From positions 1-64,000 of IMG/VR virus record IMGVR_UViG_3300042541_003876: a stretch of 64,000 nucleotides of DNA; one strand, 5' to 3'. Both the position numbers and the translations under genes were made by a program. The notes under the pieces are model-generated. The model was not told where the DNA came from, did not search any database, and saw only the letters and a list, made by a program, of their open reading frames with translations. Of the stretch, positions 1-7,488 are shown in pieces. The stretch's first letter is position 1. The number at the start of each line of letters is the position of its first letter. Source of the DNA: a virus.

Positions 1-783
1 TCCGGAACGGAAAGAAGGTTCCGTTGCTTTAAATGACATTGAGATATTTTCAAAGAGTCCAGCTTCCTCAAAGATTGAGATTTTATTATTGTTGATTCCT
101 TCAAATGCTCCAGAATCAGCGAACATCGTTTTAAACCTGGCCTTGGTATTTATTCCGGAAGGAATCTTTTGTTTGTTGATTGTATCATTGTAAAATATTT
201 CCATCAACTTGTCATTGTTGGTTTCCATATAATTACGATAAGCAGGGTGAGTATTGTTTAACGAAGAATAAAGTTTTTGTTTAAATTCTTGAACCTTATC
301 ATCTTTACCAGCAGCAATTGCAGCTTCTGCTAAGAAATGAAAATTCAATGTGTAATTAACATTTACTACACCAAGTTCCGATAAACCTACCTGTCTTGGT
401 TTTGCGAGAATAAGACCATAACCGTTAATAATTGCTGATTCTATTTCAAGAAAAATCCAATGGTCCAAATCACGGTAATTTGGATTTGCTAAAATTTTAT
501 CTTTTTTCCCTTTCGGAAGTAGTTTGATGGAAGTGAAATTGAGATAATAAAAATGCCTTCCGGTAATCCGCGGCATTCCTTTAGGTGCAAAACCATTGTA
601 ACAATAGTAATCCATTTCTTCCCAGAAATCATCATATTCTAAAGTTCCTGGTTTAAGATTTTCTGATTTTTTCTTAACGGTTTCATTGAATACCATCGGT
701 GAATACAACTTTGTATCCCACGACGAAGATTTAGATAATTTGATGAAATCAGGTATTTGTAACTCTGGAAATTTTCTTTTCAT
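1..783 (-). CDS. terL: Terminase large subunit, N-terminal part (cut by window edge)
   Basis: Open reading frame of 261 codons running off the left edge, starting at the ATG complementary to 781-783. It would be the DNA-packaging ATPase. Visible features are an N-terminal segment with RHFYYLNF, a deviant Walker A-like loop LAKPRQVGLSE near residues 127-137, and a Walker B-like IFEEAG near residue 234. This arrangement is typical of TerL from crAss-like and other Bacteroidota phages. The nuclease domain lies outside the window. A hairpin terminator sits immediately upstream, so its transcription start is unclear. The call rests on motif spacing and the phage context; another phage ATPase is a less likely alternative. 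Confidence 0.78.
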   Translation of the reverse strand, partial: MKRKFPELQIPDFIKLSKSSSWDTKLYSPMVFNETVKKKSENLKPGTLEYDDFWEEMDYYCYNGFAPKGMPRITGRHFYYLNFTSIKLLPKGKKDKILANPNYRDLDHWIFLEIESAIINGYGLILAKPRQVGLSELGVVNVNYTLNFHFLAEAAIAAGKDDKVQEFKQKLYSSLNNTHPAYRNYMETNNDKLMEIFYNDTINKQKIPSGINTKARFKTMFADSGAFEGINNNKISIFEEAGLFENISMSFKATEPSFRSG

Positions 784-822
784 AATAAAAAAGTCTGCTT
801 ACAAAAATAAGCAGACTTTTAA
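784..822 (-). terminator. Rho-independent terminator
   Basis: Perfect 12-bp inverted repeat (790-801 with 808-819, arm AAAGTCTGCTTA) with an A-run on its left, which is a T-run on the minus strand. It lies just after the stop of the 110-residue gene and just before terL, so it ends the leftward transcript or acts as a partial read-through point into terL. Confidence 0.8.
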
Positions 823-838
823 AGTTTTCTGATTTGAA

Positions 839-1171
839 TTACTTTACAAGAGAAGCAAAGGCTTCTAATTGTTTGGAGATTTGTGCTTTGAACTGTTTTA
901 GATTCTGATCAGAAGTTCTACGTTTTACAATTTCCGCAGCCATCAGTTCATCTTTGTTTCCAAGAGAATCTAAATACTGTTCTTTAGCAGCAGCTTTTTC
1001 TTCTTCTGTTGGTTCTACAATAGGTCTTTCAGAAATTCCAATTAAATGATCTAATTGATCCGTTGTAAGGTTATCCCATTTTTCTCCTTTTTTAATTGTG
1101 CCGGTTTTTTCAAGTACATCAATTAAATCTTTTTTACTTGGTGCTGGTGGATTTCGTGTGTTGTTTTCCAT
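839..1171 (-). CDS. Small charged protein of unknown function upstream of terL
   Basis: 110 residues, mostly helical and highly charged (Lys/Glu rich), with a Pro-rich N-terminus (NPPAPSKKD) and a helix-rich C-terminus. It is the last gene of a tight leftward run (4-bp gap to the 200-residue gene) and is followed by a terminator and then TerL. A small terminase subunit or a packaging accessory protein is possible from position alone; no diagnostic motif was seen. Confidence 0.6.
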   Translation of the reverse strand: MENNTRNPPAPSKKDLIDVLEKTGTIKKGEKWDNLTTDQLDHLIGISERPIVEPTEEEKAAAKEQYLDSLGNKDELMAAEIVKRRTSDQNLKQFKAQISKQLEAFASLVK

Positions 1172-1175
1172 AATA

Positions 1176-1778
1176 CTACGTTTTTGAATTAAGTCCTAAT
1201 TTATCTGGGTTAATGACGCCATCGCCGTGTTGTTTGAATTTACTGTTTTTTCGGGATTTAATATCATTTTCAATTCTGCTAAGTTCATAACCATTAGTTG
1301 TTACCGCTCTTCCTATTGCTTCTTTTTTGTCAAAATTTTTATTGAAAGATTGAATACTTTCTTCATGGTTAGCAAGCGATTTACGGTATTTTTCTACCTT
1401 ACTGTCATCGTCATCATTGTTAGCATCTGTAAGCTGTCCTAACAATCTTGTTTTGATTTCCCGATTTACTTTTTCCATTTCTAAATCAGGATCTATCTGT
1501 AATTCAAGATAAGTGGCTATTGCTGTTTTCATCAATTCACTATCAAAATTTATGCTATTTCTTCTACCAAAAACTTCCTCACATGCACGATAAGGTCTAT
1601 CTTTTGTGCTATAGTGCTTTAATGGAGAAAAATAGTCACACGCGAGTGCGACTACTGTAAAGCCTTTGATTCCTTTTTTCTTGTAAACTTCATTAAAAGC
1701 TTTGATAGCTTTCCATCCGGAATTAAATTCTTTCTCTGACACAAACCCTGTCTCTTCATCTATTTCAACTAAAAACAT
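1176..1778 (-). CDS. Conserved-looking phage protein, possible terminase-associated
   Basis: 200 residues. The first half is well-ordered (GFTVVALACDYFSPLKHYS, then a YRACEEVFGRR segment); the second half is charged and helical, with an acidic patch NDDDDSK near residue 120 and a basic C-terminus. It lies 2 bp from the neighbouring 121-residue gene and 4 bp from the 110-residue gene, so all are co-transcribed towards terL. A role in DNA packaging is inferred from position only; I do not recognise the family. Confidence 0.6.
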   Translation of the reverse strand: MFLVEIDEETGFVSEKEFNSGWKAIKAFNEVYKKKGIKGFTVVALACDYFSPLKHYSTKDRPYRACEEVFGRRNSINFDSELMKTAIATYLELQIDPDLEMEKVNREIKTRLLGQLTDANNDDDDSKVEKYRKSLANHEESIQSFNKNFDKKEAIGRAVTTNGYELSRIENDIKSRKNSKFKQHGDGVINPDKLGLNSKT

Positions 1779-1780
1779 AA

Positions 1781-2146
1781 TTATTTGAATAAAAAATTTC
1801 GTTGTAAAATATATTTTTTTCGATCTTTACTGTAGTCATTAATTATTGTGTAAAATTGTCGATAAGTAATCCAACAATGAAATTTTTTATCAATGATTTC
1901 ATGCGCTTCACTTTTAGTTTTTTGAGGATAAATCAATAAAATCAAATCATAAAGAAAACCTACTTTATAGTTTTTTTTGAATTTCTTTTCATCGATATGA
2001 TAAGTATTTTCCAGATCATCAGGAATAAGAAATAACATAAGACCTTTATCTAAATTATCATAAATGTAATTTCTCGTAACCGCCGGCAAACATTTTACAT
2101 CTACAGGATTTTTTATCGTTACGTCTTGTATTGGTAAATAAATCAT
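1781..2146 (-). CDS. Hypothetical protein
   Basis: 121 residues rich in aromatic and basic residues (KKFKKNYKVGFLYDLILLIYPQK, HCWITYRQFYTIIN). No family recognised. Its start codon overlaps the stop of the 119-residue gene by one base, which indicates translational coupling in the leftward pre-terminase operon. Confidence 0.55.
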   Translation of the reverse strand: MIYLPIQDVTIKNPVDVKCLPAVTRNYIYDNLDKGLMLFLIPDDLENTYHIDEKKFKKNYKVGFLYDLILLIYPQKTKSEAHEIIDKKFHCWITYRQFYTIINDYSKDRKKYILQRNFLFK

Positions 2147-2505
2147 TATGCTTTAGAATTATTGTTTTTAAAATCTTGATTTTGCAATTGCTTGAATTCT
2201 TGGTAAGCTTCCTGAAAATCTATAAGCAAATCTGACATTGGTTTGATATTCATTTCAATATCCAAAGCTGCTTTAATTCTCAAATCAAGTTCTGCATTTA
2301 TTTCCATCATTTTGTCTTTAATTTTTGTCATTTCCGGTTCAAGTTTTCCCAGTAATGCTTCAAAGTTATATTTGAAAGAATCCCCATCTCGAGATTTTAC
2401 CATAACAACTCCTTCTCTCTGTTTTTGCAATTCAGCATAATAATGATGTAGAACTTGACTTAATGTTTGAAGTTCCGGAATTGTAAGATATGTTAGATCA
2501 CTCAT
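2146..2505 (-). CDS. Predicted coiled-coil protein
   Basis: 119 residues, almost entirely helical with heptad-like spacing of hydrophobic residues (LSQVLHHYYAELQKQ; MTKIKDKMMEINAELDL; FQEAYQEFKQLQNQ), suggesting a coiled coil. It is the first gene of the leftward operon ending before terL and is preceded at 14 bp by a copy of the 24-bp promoter-like element. Function unknown. Confidence 0.6.
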   Translation of the reverse strand: MSDLTYLTIPELQTLSQVLHHYYAELQKQREGVVMVKSRDGDSFKYNFEALLGKLEPEMTKIKDKMMEINAELDLRIKAALDIEMNIKPMSDLLIDFQEAYQEFKQLQNQDFKNNNSKA

Positions 2506-2518
2506 GATATTTTTTTTA

Positions 2519-2542
2519 CAAATATAATGGAAATTATTTCAA
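2519..2542 (-). promoter_or_regulatory. Copy 1 of the 24-bp promoter-like element
   Basis: On the minus strand it reads TTGAAATAATTTC, CAT, TATATTTG. It matches four other copies at 4046, 4706, 6678 and 7465. The 3' end resembles the Bacteroidota -7 box (TAnnTTTG) and the 5' part is a GAAATAATTTC dyad. It lies 14 bp upstream of the coiled-coil gene. Confidence 0.7.
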
Positions 2543-2544
2543 AT

Positions 2545-2575
2545 AAAAATCCCCTGCTATTATCAAGGGATTATA
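2545..2575 (-). terminator. Probable terminator after the KTSC gene
   Basis: Short inverted repeat (AATCCC with GGGATT, around 2549-2572) whose left flank is A-rich, giving a T-run on the minus strand. It sits just beyond the stop of the 86-residue gene and directly abuts promoter element copy 1. The stem is only 6 bp. Confidence 0.5.
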
Positions 2576-2579
2576 TTTG

Positions 2580-2840
2580 TTATTCTGACTTATCTTCATC
2601 ATTGACTTTTTCATAATGAATTGATGGATTTTTTTTGATTTCCAAATTAAACCAAGTTCCCTTGGATTCTTCTTGAAAAACTTCCGAAAACTTTTCTTTT
2701 GAAACAGGAAAGTAATCATATTGAATTTTGTTTCTAAATTCTGCTCTCAAAACTCCTTGTTTTGTCTCATTGTCATATTCCCAACCTAATCGATTAAGGT
2801 TTCCAGAATATACAGCATACATTTTACCTGTAAATTTCAT
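2580..2840 (-). CDS. KTSC-domain protein
   Basis: 86 residues. The core LNRLGWEYDNETKQGVLRAE followed by IQYDYFPVSKEKF and ESKGTWFNLEIKK fits the KTSC domain, a small domain named for a Lys-Thr-Ser-Cys tetrad, often seen alone in phages or fused to lysyl-tRNA synthetase-like proteins. Here the Lys-Gly-Thr-Trp-Phe-Asn part is clear. Biochemical role is not established. It is 3 bp downstream of the DHH gene, so both are in one leftward transcript. Confidence 0.7.
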   Translation of the reverse strand: MKFTGKMYAVYSGNLNRLGWEYDNETKQGVLRAEFRNKIQYDYFPVSKEKFSEVFQEESKGTWFNLEIKKNPSIHYEKVNDEDKSE

Positions 2841-2843
2841 AAT

Positions 2844-4022
2844 TTAAACTTTATATTTTTCGTAAGCGACTGCAAAATCTAAACTAGACAAAGATTCTAA
2901 ATCTTTGTTAATTTTAGCTTTCATGATATTGGGTATTAAATAGTTAATTTCATCTTTTACATAATGAGAATATCCTTTTTTTGTATATTCAGGTTTTATT
3001 ATAGCATCTTTATTTTCTGCTGAAGCATTTAGAATATAGCTTTTTTTAAGTGTTATTTCTGATCCATTAAATTCTATCAATGATGAATCTATAGAGAACC
3101 CACAGGCTTTTGCATGTCCACCACCGCCAAATTTTGTTGCAACAGAAAGTAAATCAACATCATCTTTTGTAGTGTATAAAGAAAACACCCAAACACCTTT
3201 TGGTCCATCAAAAACAAATGGCATCATTGCATCATGTATGTCTGGATGATATAATCCTTCAAATGTATTAGAATTAAAGAAATGAGTGTTTAAAGCAATT
3301 ACATTTAGTCCTTCAAACTCAAATTCAAAATATTTTTTAGCCTGGCTTTCATTAATATTATTTTGATATTTAAAAATAGATTTTCCTTGTGTAATGATAT
3401 CTTTTAATTCAAAATCATCACGATATGAATCAACTAATTTTAAAACTTCATAAACTTCAACTGGACTTTTACAGGTTCTCATAAAATATTGAACCGGCAT
3501 TACAACTTCGTTCCAATTTTTATCATAAGCAAACTTTTTTTCTTCAACATCTCTCCATGTATCATATTGTCCAAGAATTGTAATTACTTCTCTAGAATTT
3601 TTGGTCAAATTTTTAGCACAGAGTGTAGAAGCTATTTCACATCCTGATAATCTTGAAGAATAAAAATATATCAAATTCATTTCTTTAACTTCAATTCTTG
3701 TAATTAAAGAATTATATTCAATCTCAGTTACAGTATAATTTTTTTCTAAACAATATTTTTTCAATTTATTATAAGCAGAAAGATGATGGTCAAGCCAAAG
3801 AAATTCCATTGCATTTACTGATAACATTTCCATTCTATCCATTTCCATAGAAACATCAATCATAATTGTTGATTTGCCTTTAAATCGCCTTGTGTCTAAT
3901 TTTTCGCCAAAATCATAAGGAACAAGTATGCAATCCTCACCATACGCTTTTTGATGTGAATAAATTACGGCTCCAGAAGTAAGTCCGTCTAAATCTTTTG
4001 AATGGTAAATACAATACTCCAT
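2844..4022 (-). CDS. DHH-family phosphoesterase (NrnB/RecJ-like)
   Basis: 392 residues. Motifs of the DHH superfamily are visible: motif I KDLDGLTSG (residues 9-17, Asp10 and Asp12), motif II MIDVS (54-58), the DHH triad in WLDHHLS (78-80), and a C-terminal glycine-rich DHHA1 motif GGGGHAKACGFS near residues 295-305. Family members hydrolyse short oligonucleotides, single-stranded DNA or cyclic dinucleotides with bound metal ions; the length and layout fit the NrnB/oligoribonuclease type better than full RecJ. Possible jobs are nucleotide recycling or destruction of a host cyclic dinucleotide signal; the sequence does not decide. It has its own promoter-like element 24 bp upstream. Confidence 0.85.
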   Translation of the reverse strand: MEYCIYHSKDLDGLTSGAVIYSHQKAYGEDCILVPYDFGEKLDTRRFKGKSTIMIDVSMEMDRMEMLSVNAMEFLWLDHHLSAYNKLKKYCLEKNYTVTEIEYNSLITRIEVKEMNLIYFYSSRLSGCEIASTLCAKNLTKNSREVITILGQYDTWRDVEEKKFAYDKNWNEVVMPVQYFMRTCKSPVEVYEVLKLVDSYRDDFELKDIITQGKSIFKYQNNINESQAKKYFEFEFEGLNVIALNTHFFNSNTFEGLYHPDIHDAMMPFVFDGPKGVWVFSLYTTKDDVDLLSVATKFGGGGHAKACGFSIDSSLIEFNGSEITLKKSYILNASAENKDAIIKPEYTKKGYSHYVKDEINYLIPNIMKAKINKDLESLSSLDFAVAYEKYKV

Positions 4023-4045
4023 TGTTGTTAATTTTTAAATTTAAA

Positions 4046-4069
4046 CAAATATATATGAAATTATTTCAA
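4046..4069 (-). promoter_or_regulatory. Copy 2 of the 24-bp promoter-like element
   Basis: Minus strand TTGAAATAATTTC, ATA, TATATTTG, matching the other four copies. It starts the DHH/KTSC transcript 24 bp before the DHH start codon and lies directly downstream of the histone-gene terminator. Confidence 0.75.
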
Positions 4070-4074
4070 TAAAA

Positions 4075-4112
4075 AAATAAATAAAAAAAGTGTTGATTAA
4101 AAACCAACACTT
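4075..4112 (-). terminator. Rho-independent terminator after the histone-like gene
   Basis: 8-bp stem AAGTGTTG/CAACACTT (4088-4095 with 4105-4112). A long A-run on the left becomes a T-run on the minus strand. It ends the leftward GroES/histone transcript. Confidence 0.8.
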
Positions 4113-4133
4113 CCAAATAAAAATAATAAAATA

Positions 4134-4313
4134 CTAAGCTTCTTTATTTCTTGTCTCTGTAACATTATTTCTAATTTCTTGAGAAATAGTTTTAATGGTT
4201 TGAGCAGATTTACGCAATCTTGTTCCGGAAGCTTTGATTCCTTTGTTGTAAAATTTCTCGCCTTCTGCGCGTAACACTTTTACTTCTTCTTCTAATTTTT
4301 CGATTAAATCCAT
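4134..4313 (-). CDS. Histone H1-like small basic protein
   Basis: 59 residues, starting at the ATG complementary to 4311-4313. The sequence is MDLIEKLEEEV, then KFYNKGIKASGTRLRKSAQ, then IKTISQEIRNNV. It closely follows the pattern of the short histone H1-like proteins of Bacteroidota (EKFxxKGNKAAGTRxRKxxQxI). Those proteins are thought to bind and compact DNA. It lies between GroES (18-bp gap) and a terminator, so it should be co-expressed with the GroES transcript. For a phage this could mean packaging-related DNA condensation or modulation of host transcription. The assignment is by pattern recall. Confidence 0.72.
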   Translation of the reverse strand: MDLIEKLEEEVKVLRAEGEKFYNKGIKASGTRLRKSAQTIKTISQEIRNNVTETRNKEA

Positions 4314-4330
4314 GTTATAAAATATTTAAA

Positions 4331-4681
4331 TTAAACGTTAGTTTCTGATTCTTTCTCAAATCTTTCGATTGCTGAGAATTGGTATTGTTGAACTACTACA
4401 AGATTTTCTCCGTTAAAAGAAAAAACAGCCCCGGAATGAATGCCGTGATGAACGATATCTCCAACTTTTACATTTTCTACCCCTGGACCAACTGCAAGTA
4501 CTTTTCCTTTGTACTCATAACCCGAAGTAATTTCTTTTTTGTCTTTGATAAGCCCGGGAGTTTTTTCCAATTCTTTTTTTGGTTCATCCAATAACTTGTC
4601 AATTGGTTCATAAGAATTATCATCTATTTGTGATAAAATCACTGAATCCTTTGGTGCAAATAATTTTCCTCTTTTTGTCAT
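4331..4681 (-). CDS. groES: Co-chaperonin GroES-like protein
   Basis: 116 residues. The C-terminal core YKGKVLAVGPGVENVKVGDIVHHGIHSG is a clear GroES beta-barrel signature (GxVxAVGxG ... VKVGD). A TPGLIKDKKEI segment stands where the GroEL-binding mobile loop is expected. It is longer than bacterial GroES (about 97 residues) because of an N-terminal insertion (residues 20-40, charged), a pattern seen in phage co-chaperonins such as T4 Gp31. It lies next to the phage GroEL gene but is separated from it by a terminator and a promoter-like element, so the two are probably expressed from separate starts. Confidence 0.88.
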   Translation of the reverse strand: MTKRGKLFAPKDSVILSQIDDNSYEPIDKLLDEPKKELEKTPGLIKDKKEITSGYEYKGKVLAVGPGVENVKVGDIVHHGIHSGAVFSFNGENLVVVQQYQFSAIERFEKESETNV

Positions 4682-4705
4682 AATGTTGTTTTTAAATTAT
4701 AAGAA

Positions 4706-4729
4706 CAAATATATATGAAATAATTGCAA
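4706..4729 (-). promoter_or_regulatory. Copy 3 of the 24-bp promoter-like element
   Basis: Minus strand TTGCAATTATTTC, ATA, TATATTTG; one base in the upstream half differs from the other copies (GCAAT for GAAAT). It lies 25 bp upstream of the GroES start codon and abuts the GroEL terminator. Confidence 0.72.
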
Positions 4730-4731
4730 TA

Positions 4732-4760
4732 AAAAAGCCATATTTAAAAATATGGCTAAA
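4732..4760 (-). terminator. Rho-independent terminator after groEL
   Basis: Perfect 10-bp stem AGCCATATTT/AAATATGGCT (4736-4745 with 4748-4757) flanked by A-runs on both sides. It should work on the minus strand after GroEL. Confidence 0.85.
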
Positions 4761-4780
4761 AAAAATAAAAATGGATTAAA

Positions 4781-6394
4781 TTATTCGGTCATGTAATTTG
4801 AATTAACAATCGCATATTGTGTTGTTAAAAACAGTGCTGCAACTGATACAGCGTTTCTTAAAGCTGTTTTAACAACCTTTGCAGAATCTACGATATTTGA
4901 TTCAATCATATTTTCGCAGTATTTTTCAGTAAGCATATTTACTCCAGAACCGGGAGTTCTATTTACCATATTTAAAAGTTCTTTAATGTTTGGTTGACTT
5001 GCTCCGGAATTAACCATCATTGTCATTAATGGTGCTGCTAAAGATTCGGCTAATACATAACCTCCTTTTTTTATATCCCCTGCATTTAAATACCTTCTAG
5101 CAACTAATAACATACTTCCTCCTCCGGGAACAACACCTTCCTCAATCGCTGACTTCAAAGCATTTTTAGCATCTTCCAATCTGTCAATTTTTTCAAAGAT
5201 TTCAAGTGGTGTAGAACCTCCGGCATATATTACTCCAATCCCCCCTGACATTCTCGCTATCCGTTCTTTCACTTTATCTTTCAAAAACCCTTCATCCATT
5301 TTTTCATATTGGAAAGTAACATCTTCAATGTGTTTTTTTAATGTTTCTGAATCTTTTCCACCATGACCCATTAATGTAGTTTGGTCCTTATCAATTTCAA
5401 CATCCATTGCAAAGCCATATACCTCAGATGTAGCTTCTTTAAAATCTAAACCATACTCTTTACCAATAATTTGTGCGTTGGTCATTTTAGCGATATCCAA
5501 AAGCAAGTCTCGACGATCAAAATTAATTCCAGGACCTTTGACAATTGCAATATTCAAATTTCCTTTAAGTTTATTGTAAATTAAAAGTTGAGAAACTTTT
5601 TCGTCAATATCTTCACAAATTAAAAGATATGGTTTTTTTAAATCTTCATTTAAAACATTAGCTTTTGTTCTTTCTAAAAATTCAAAAAAATCATCGATTG
5701 ATGTAAGTTTATCACCAACTACAACTATAATAACATTCTCTAATTCTGCCTTTTTATTTTTAGTATTGGTAATAAATGAAGGAGAAGTAAATCCACGATT
5801 GAAACGATATCCATCGATCAATTCGAAATTTGTTTCGAAATTTTTTCCTTCTACAATACTGATTTCGCCTTCAGAACCTACAGATTGAAAAGCATGAGAT
5901 AAAAGGTTTCCCAGTTCAGGATCATTATTGGCAGAAATTGTTGCAACAGCTTTGAGCATATCGGTATTTGATAAATCCAAAGGAATCGATGTTTCGTCAA
6001 TTAAAACATAAACTTGTTCTGCAGAAGCTTCAATTTCTCTTTTGAAAACAGTCTGATTAATTTCTGGATTTTGTTTTAAAACTTCTAATCCCAATTTAAT
6101 GATGGCGTTCGCCAAAACCAAAGCCGTTGTAGTTCCATCACCGGCAATTTCATTTGTTTTCTCACAAATTTCTCGTACAACAGTTGCCCCAAGATTTTCA
6201 ATATCATCTTCAAGGATAATATTTTTAGCTACAGTAACACCATCTTTTGTGCTTTTTACCATTCCATAATCATCTTGAATTAAAACTGTTCTTCCTTTTG
6301 GTCCAAGAGTACTACCGACAGCTTGAGCCATTTTGTCGATACCATTTGCAATTTTATGGAGGTCCGTGCCTGATATTAATTTCTTTCGTTGCAT
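4781..6394 (-). CDS. groEL: Chaperonin GroEL (Hsp60)
   Basis: 537 residues from the ATG complementary to 6392-6394; an upstream in-frame extension is rejected because it runs through the neighbouring gene. Diagnostic Hsp60 features include TLGPKGRTVLI (residues 28-38), DGVTVAK, the nucleotide-binding AGDGTTTA (about 84-90), ATISANND, SGGIGVIYAGGSTPLE, and EEGVVPGGGSMLL. Length is close to E. coli GroEL (548); the Gly-Gly-Met tail is absent. It would form the ring that folds phage proteins, presumably with the adjacent GroES. Start is 1 bp after the stop of the 84-residue gene, so they share a transcript. Confidence 0.95.
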   Translation of the reverse strand: MQRKKLISGTDLHKIANGIDKMAQAVGSTLGPKGRTVLIQDDYGMVKSTKDGVTVAKNIILEDDIENLGATVVREICEKTNEIAGDGTTTALVLANAIIKLGLEVLKQNPEINQTVFKREIEASAEQVYVLIDETSIPLDLSNTDMLKAVATISANNDPELGNLLSHAFQSVGSEGEISIVEGKNFETNFELIDGYRFNRGFTSPSFITNTKNKKAELENVIIVVVGDKLTSIDDFFEFLERTKANVLNEDLKKPYLLICEDIDEKVSQLLIYNKLKGNLNIAIVKGPGINFDRRDLLLDIAKMTNAQIIGKEYGLDFKEATSEVYGFAMDVEIDKDQTTLMGHGGKDSETLKKHIEDVTFQYEKMDEGFLKDKVKERIARMSGGIGVIYAGGSTPLEIFEKIDRLEDAKNALKSAIEEGVVPGGGSMLLVARRYLNAGDIKKGGYVLAESLAAPLMTMMVNSGASQPNIKELLNMVNRTPGSGVNMLTEKYCENMIESNIVDSAKVVKTALRNAVSVAALFLTTQYAIVNSNYMTE

Positions 6395-6395
6395 A

Positions 6396-6650
6396 TTATT
6401 TTGTTTTAAAAATTTCTGAGTAAAGTTCTGCAGAATAAACACCAATGTTATTTTCTGCTCCGATTTCCTGAGTAACAACATCACCAACTACAATTTGGCA
6501 TGCTTGGTTATTGTCGATAAAAAGCCCAGGAGTTCCCATGTGACTTTCCCGGATATCCGCTTTGAATTCTTCTTTTATTAATTTAAGATTGGAGCCATCA
6601 TATTTGATTACTCTGAATTCCGGCTGTTGTTTAAATTGAACAATTTCCAT
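6396..6650 (-). CDS. Small protein of unknown function upstream of groEL
   Basis: 84 residues. Predicted beta-rich: EFRVIKYDGSNLKLIKEEF, GTPGLFIDNNQACQIVVGDVVTQE. No family recognised. It is the first gene of the groEL transcript, 28 bp downstream of a promoter-like element, and its stop is 1 bp from the groEL start. Confidence 0.6.
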   Translation of the reverse strand: MEIVQFKQQPEFRVIKYDGSNLKLIKEEFKADIRESHMGTPGLFIDNNQACQIVVGDVVTQEIGAENNIGVYSAELYSEIFKTK

Positions 6651-6677
6651 TTTTTATTTATTTGCTTGTTAATATGG

Positions 6678-6701
6678 CAAATTTATATGAAATTATTTCA
6701 A
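6678..6701 (-). promoter_or_regulatory. Copy 4 of the 24-bp promoter-like element
   Basis: Minus strand TTGAAATAATTTC, ATA, TAAATTTG. It starts the groEL transcript and abuts the hairpin at 6713-6742. Confidence 0.75.
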
Positions 6702-6712
6702 TACACAAATAA

Positions 6713-6743
6713 AAAACCGAACTACAAATGTAATTCGGTTTTC
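6713..6743 (-). terminator. Hairpin terminator upstream of the groEL promoter
   Basis: Stem AAAACCGAA/TTCGGTTTT with an extra TAC/GTA pairing nearer the loop, A-run on the left and T-run on the right, so it may work in both directions. It insulates the groEL unit from whatever is transcribed leftward across 6.8-7.4 kb. Confidence 0.7.
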
Positions 6744-6838
6744 TGAATCAGTCCATTTTGATTCAGTCTGCTTTTGCAATTTGATTAATTCTTGTGCTGT
6801 TTTTAACTTTTCCATTTTAATTAATATTTGTGAAGAAA

Positions 6839-6980
6839 AACGGCTTATAACAGCACATTGCAAAAAGTGGCGGTTTAGTGCTAATATCAACTGTTGCGAT
6901 TCGGTTTAACTTTCGTTTTTATATCAAGTTTAGTACTTCGATTTCGCCACCTTCGGCAATCTGCAAACCGTTAGCGGTAA
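6839..6980 (-). repeat. attC-like fold-back repeat downstream of the 133-residue gene
   Basis: About 140 bp non-coding segment that folds back on itself: GCACATTGCAAAAAGTGGCG (6853-6872) pairs imperfectly with CGCCACCTTCGGCAATCTGC (6945-6964). Read in the direction of the adjacent gene it starts with CGCTAACGG and ends with GTTATAAG, the same layout as the element at 15001-15120. Such elements resemble integron cassette recombination sites, but the exact attC consensus is not met. Confidence 0.5.
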
Positions 6981-6982
6981 CC

Positions 6983-7384
6983 TTACGACAACTCTCCAGT
7001 TTCAACGAACTTTTGAAGGATTGGCAATAATTCTTTGACATGCTCACGTGTTAAGTGCATTCTTGTACTCAATAAAACTTCTTTTGGAATTTCAAACTTT
7101 ACCCAACCATTGTCATTTTCATCAAATGTTCTTTGTCTTAATCCCATACGAATCGCATCGATTGACATTATTTGTGGGTTAACATCATCAATACCTAACC
7201 AAATGCAATCTTCGGTTGCATTGCTTGATTTTTGAATAGAACACTCGTAACCACATCTATCTATGAATTTACCAGTATATGTATCTATGAATTTACCAGT
7301 TTCAAAATTTCTTCCGTTGGTTTTAATTTTTAATTCTGCTATTTTAGCTTCGTATTTTTCTATTTTTTCTTGTGGTGTTTTCAT
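6983..7384 (-). CDS. Hypothetical accessory protein with TPQEKIEKY N-terminus
   Basis: 133 residues. The N-terminal helix TPQEKIEKYEAKIAE is nearly the same as that of the octapeptide-repeat protein at 15461. The C-terminal HLTREHVKELLPILQKFVET looks like a compact helical module. Around residue 30 a short duplication gives GKFIDTYTGKFIDR; the DNA shows a tandem repeat of about 21 bp at 7256-7301. Function unknown. The attC-like fold-back element directly follows its stop and promoter element copy 5 lies 81 bp upstream. Confidence 0.6.
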   Translation of the reverse strand: MKTPQEKIEKYEAKIAELKIKTNGRNFETGKFIDTYTGKFIDRCGYECSIQKSSNATEDCIWLGIDDVNPQIMSIDAIRMGLRQRTFDENDNGWVKFEIPKEVLLSTRMHLTREHVKELLPILQKFVETGELS

Positions 7385-7464
7385 TTTATCAAATTTGTTA
7401 AGATTGGTGATTGTGGGTTTTGACTTTGTAAATCCATAATAAATATGTTTTGATTATTTAAAAG

Positions 7465-7488
7465 CAAATATAGTGGAAATAATTTCAA
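7465..7488 (-). promoter_or_regulatory. Copy 5 of the 24-bp promoter-like element
   Basis: Minus strand TTGAAATTATTTC, CAC, TATATTTG. It points to the 133-residue gene, with an 81-bp leader, longer than at the other copies. No terminator abuts this copy. Confidence 0.7.

Noticed and set aside
6693-6890. Frame on the minus strand starting at 6890 or 6815
   Set aside because: It runs across the terminator hairpin at 6713-6742, and its upstream part overlaps the fold-back element, so it is unlikely to be a real gene; a 40-codon version starting at 6815 remains possible but unsupported.
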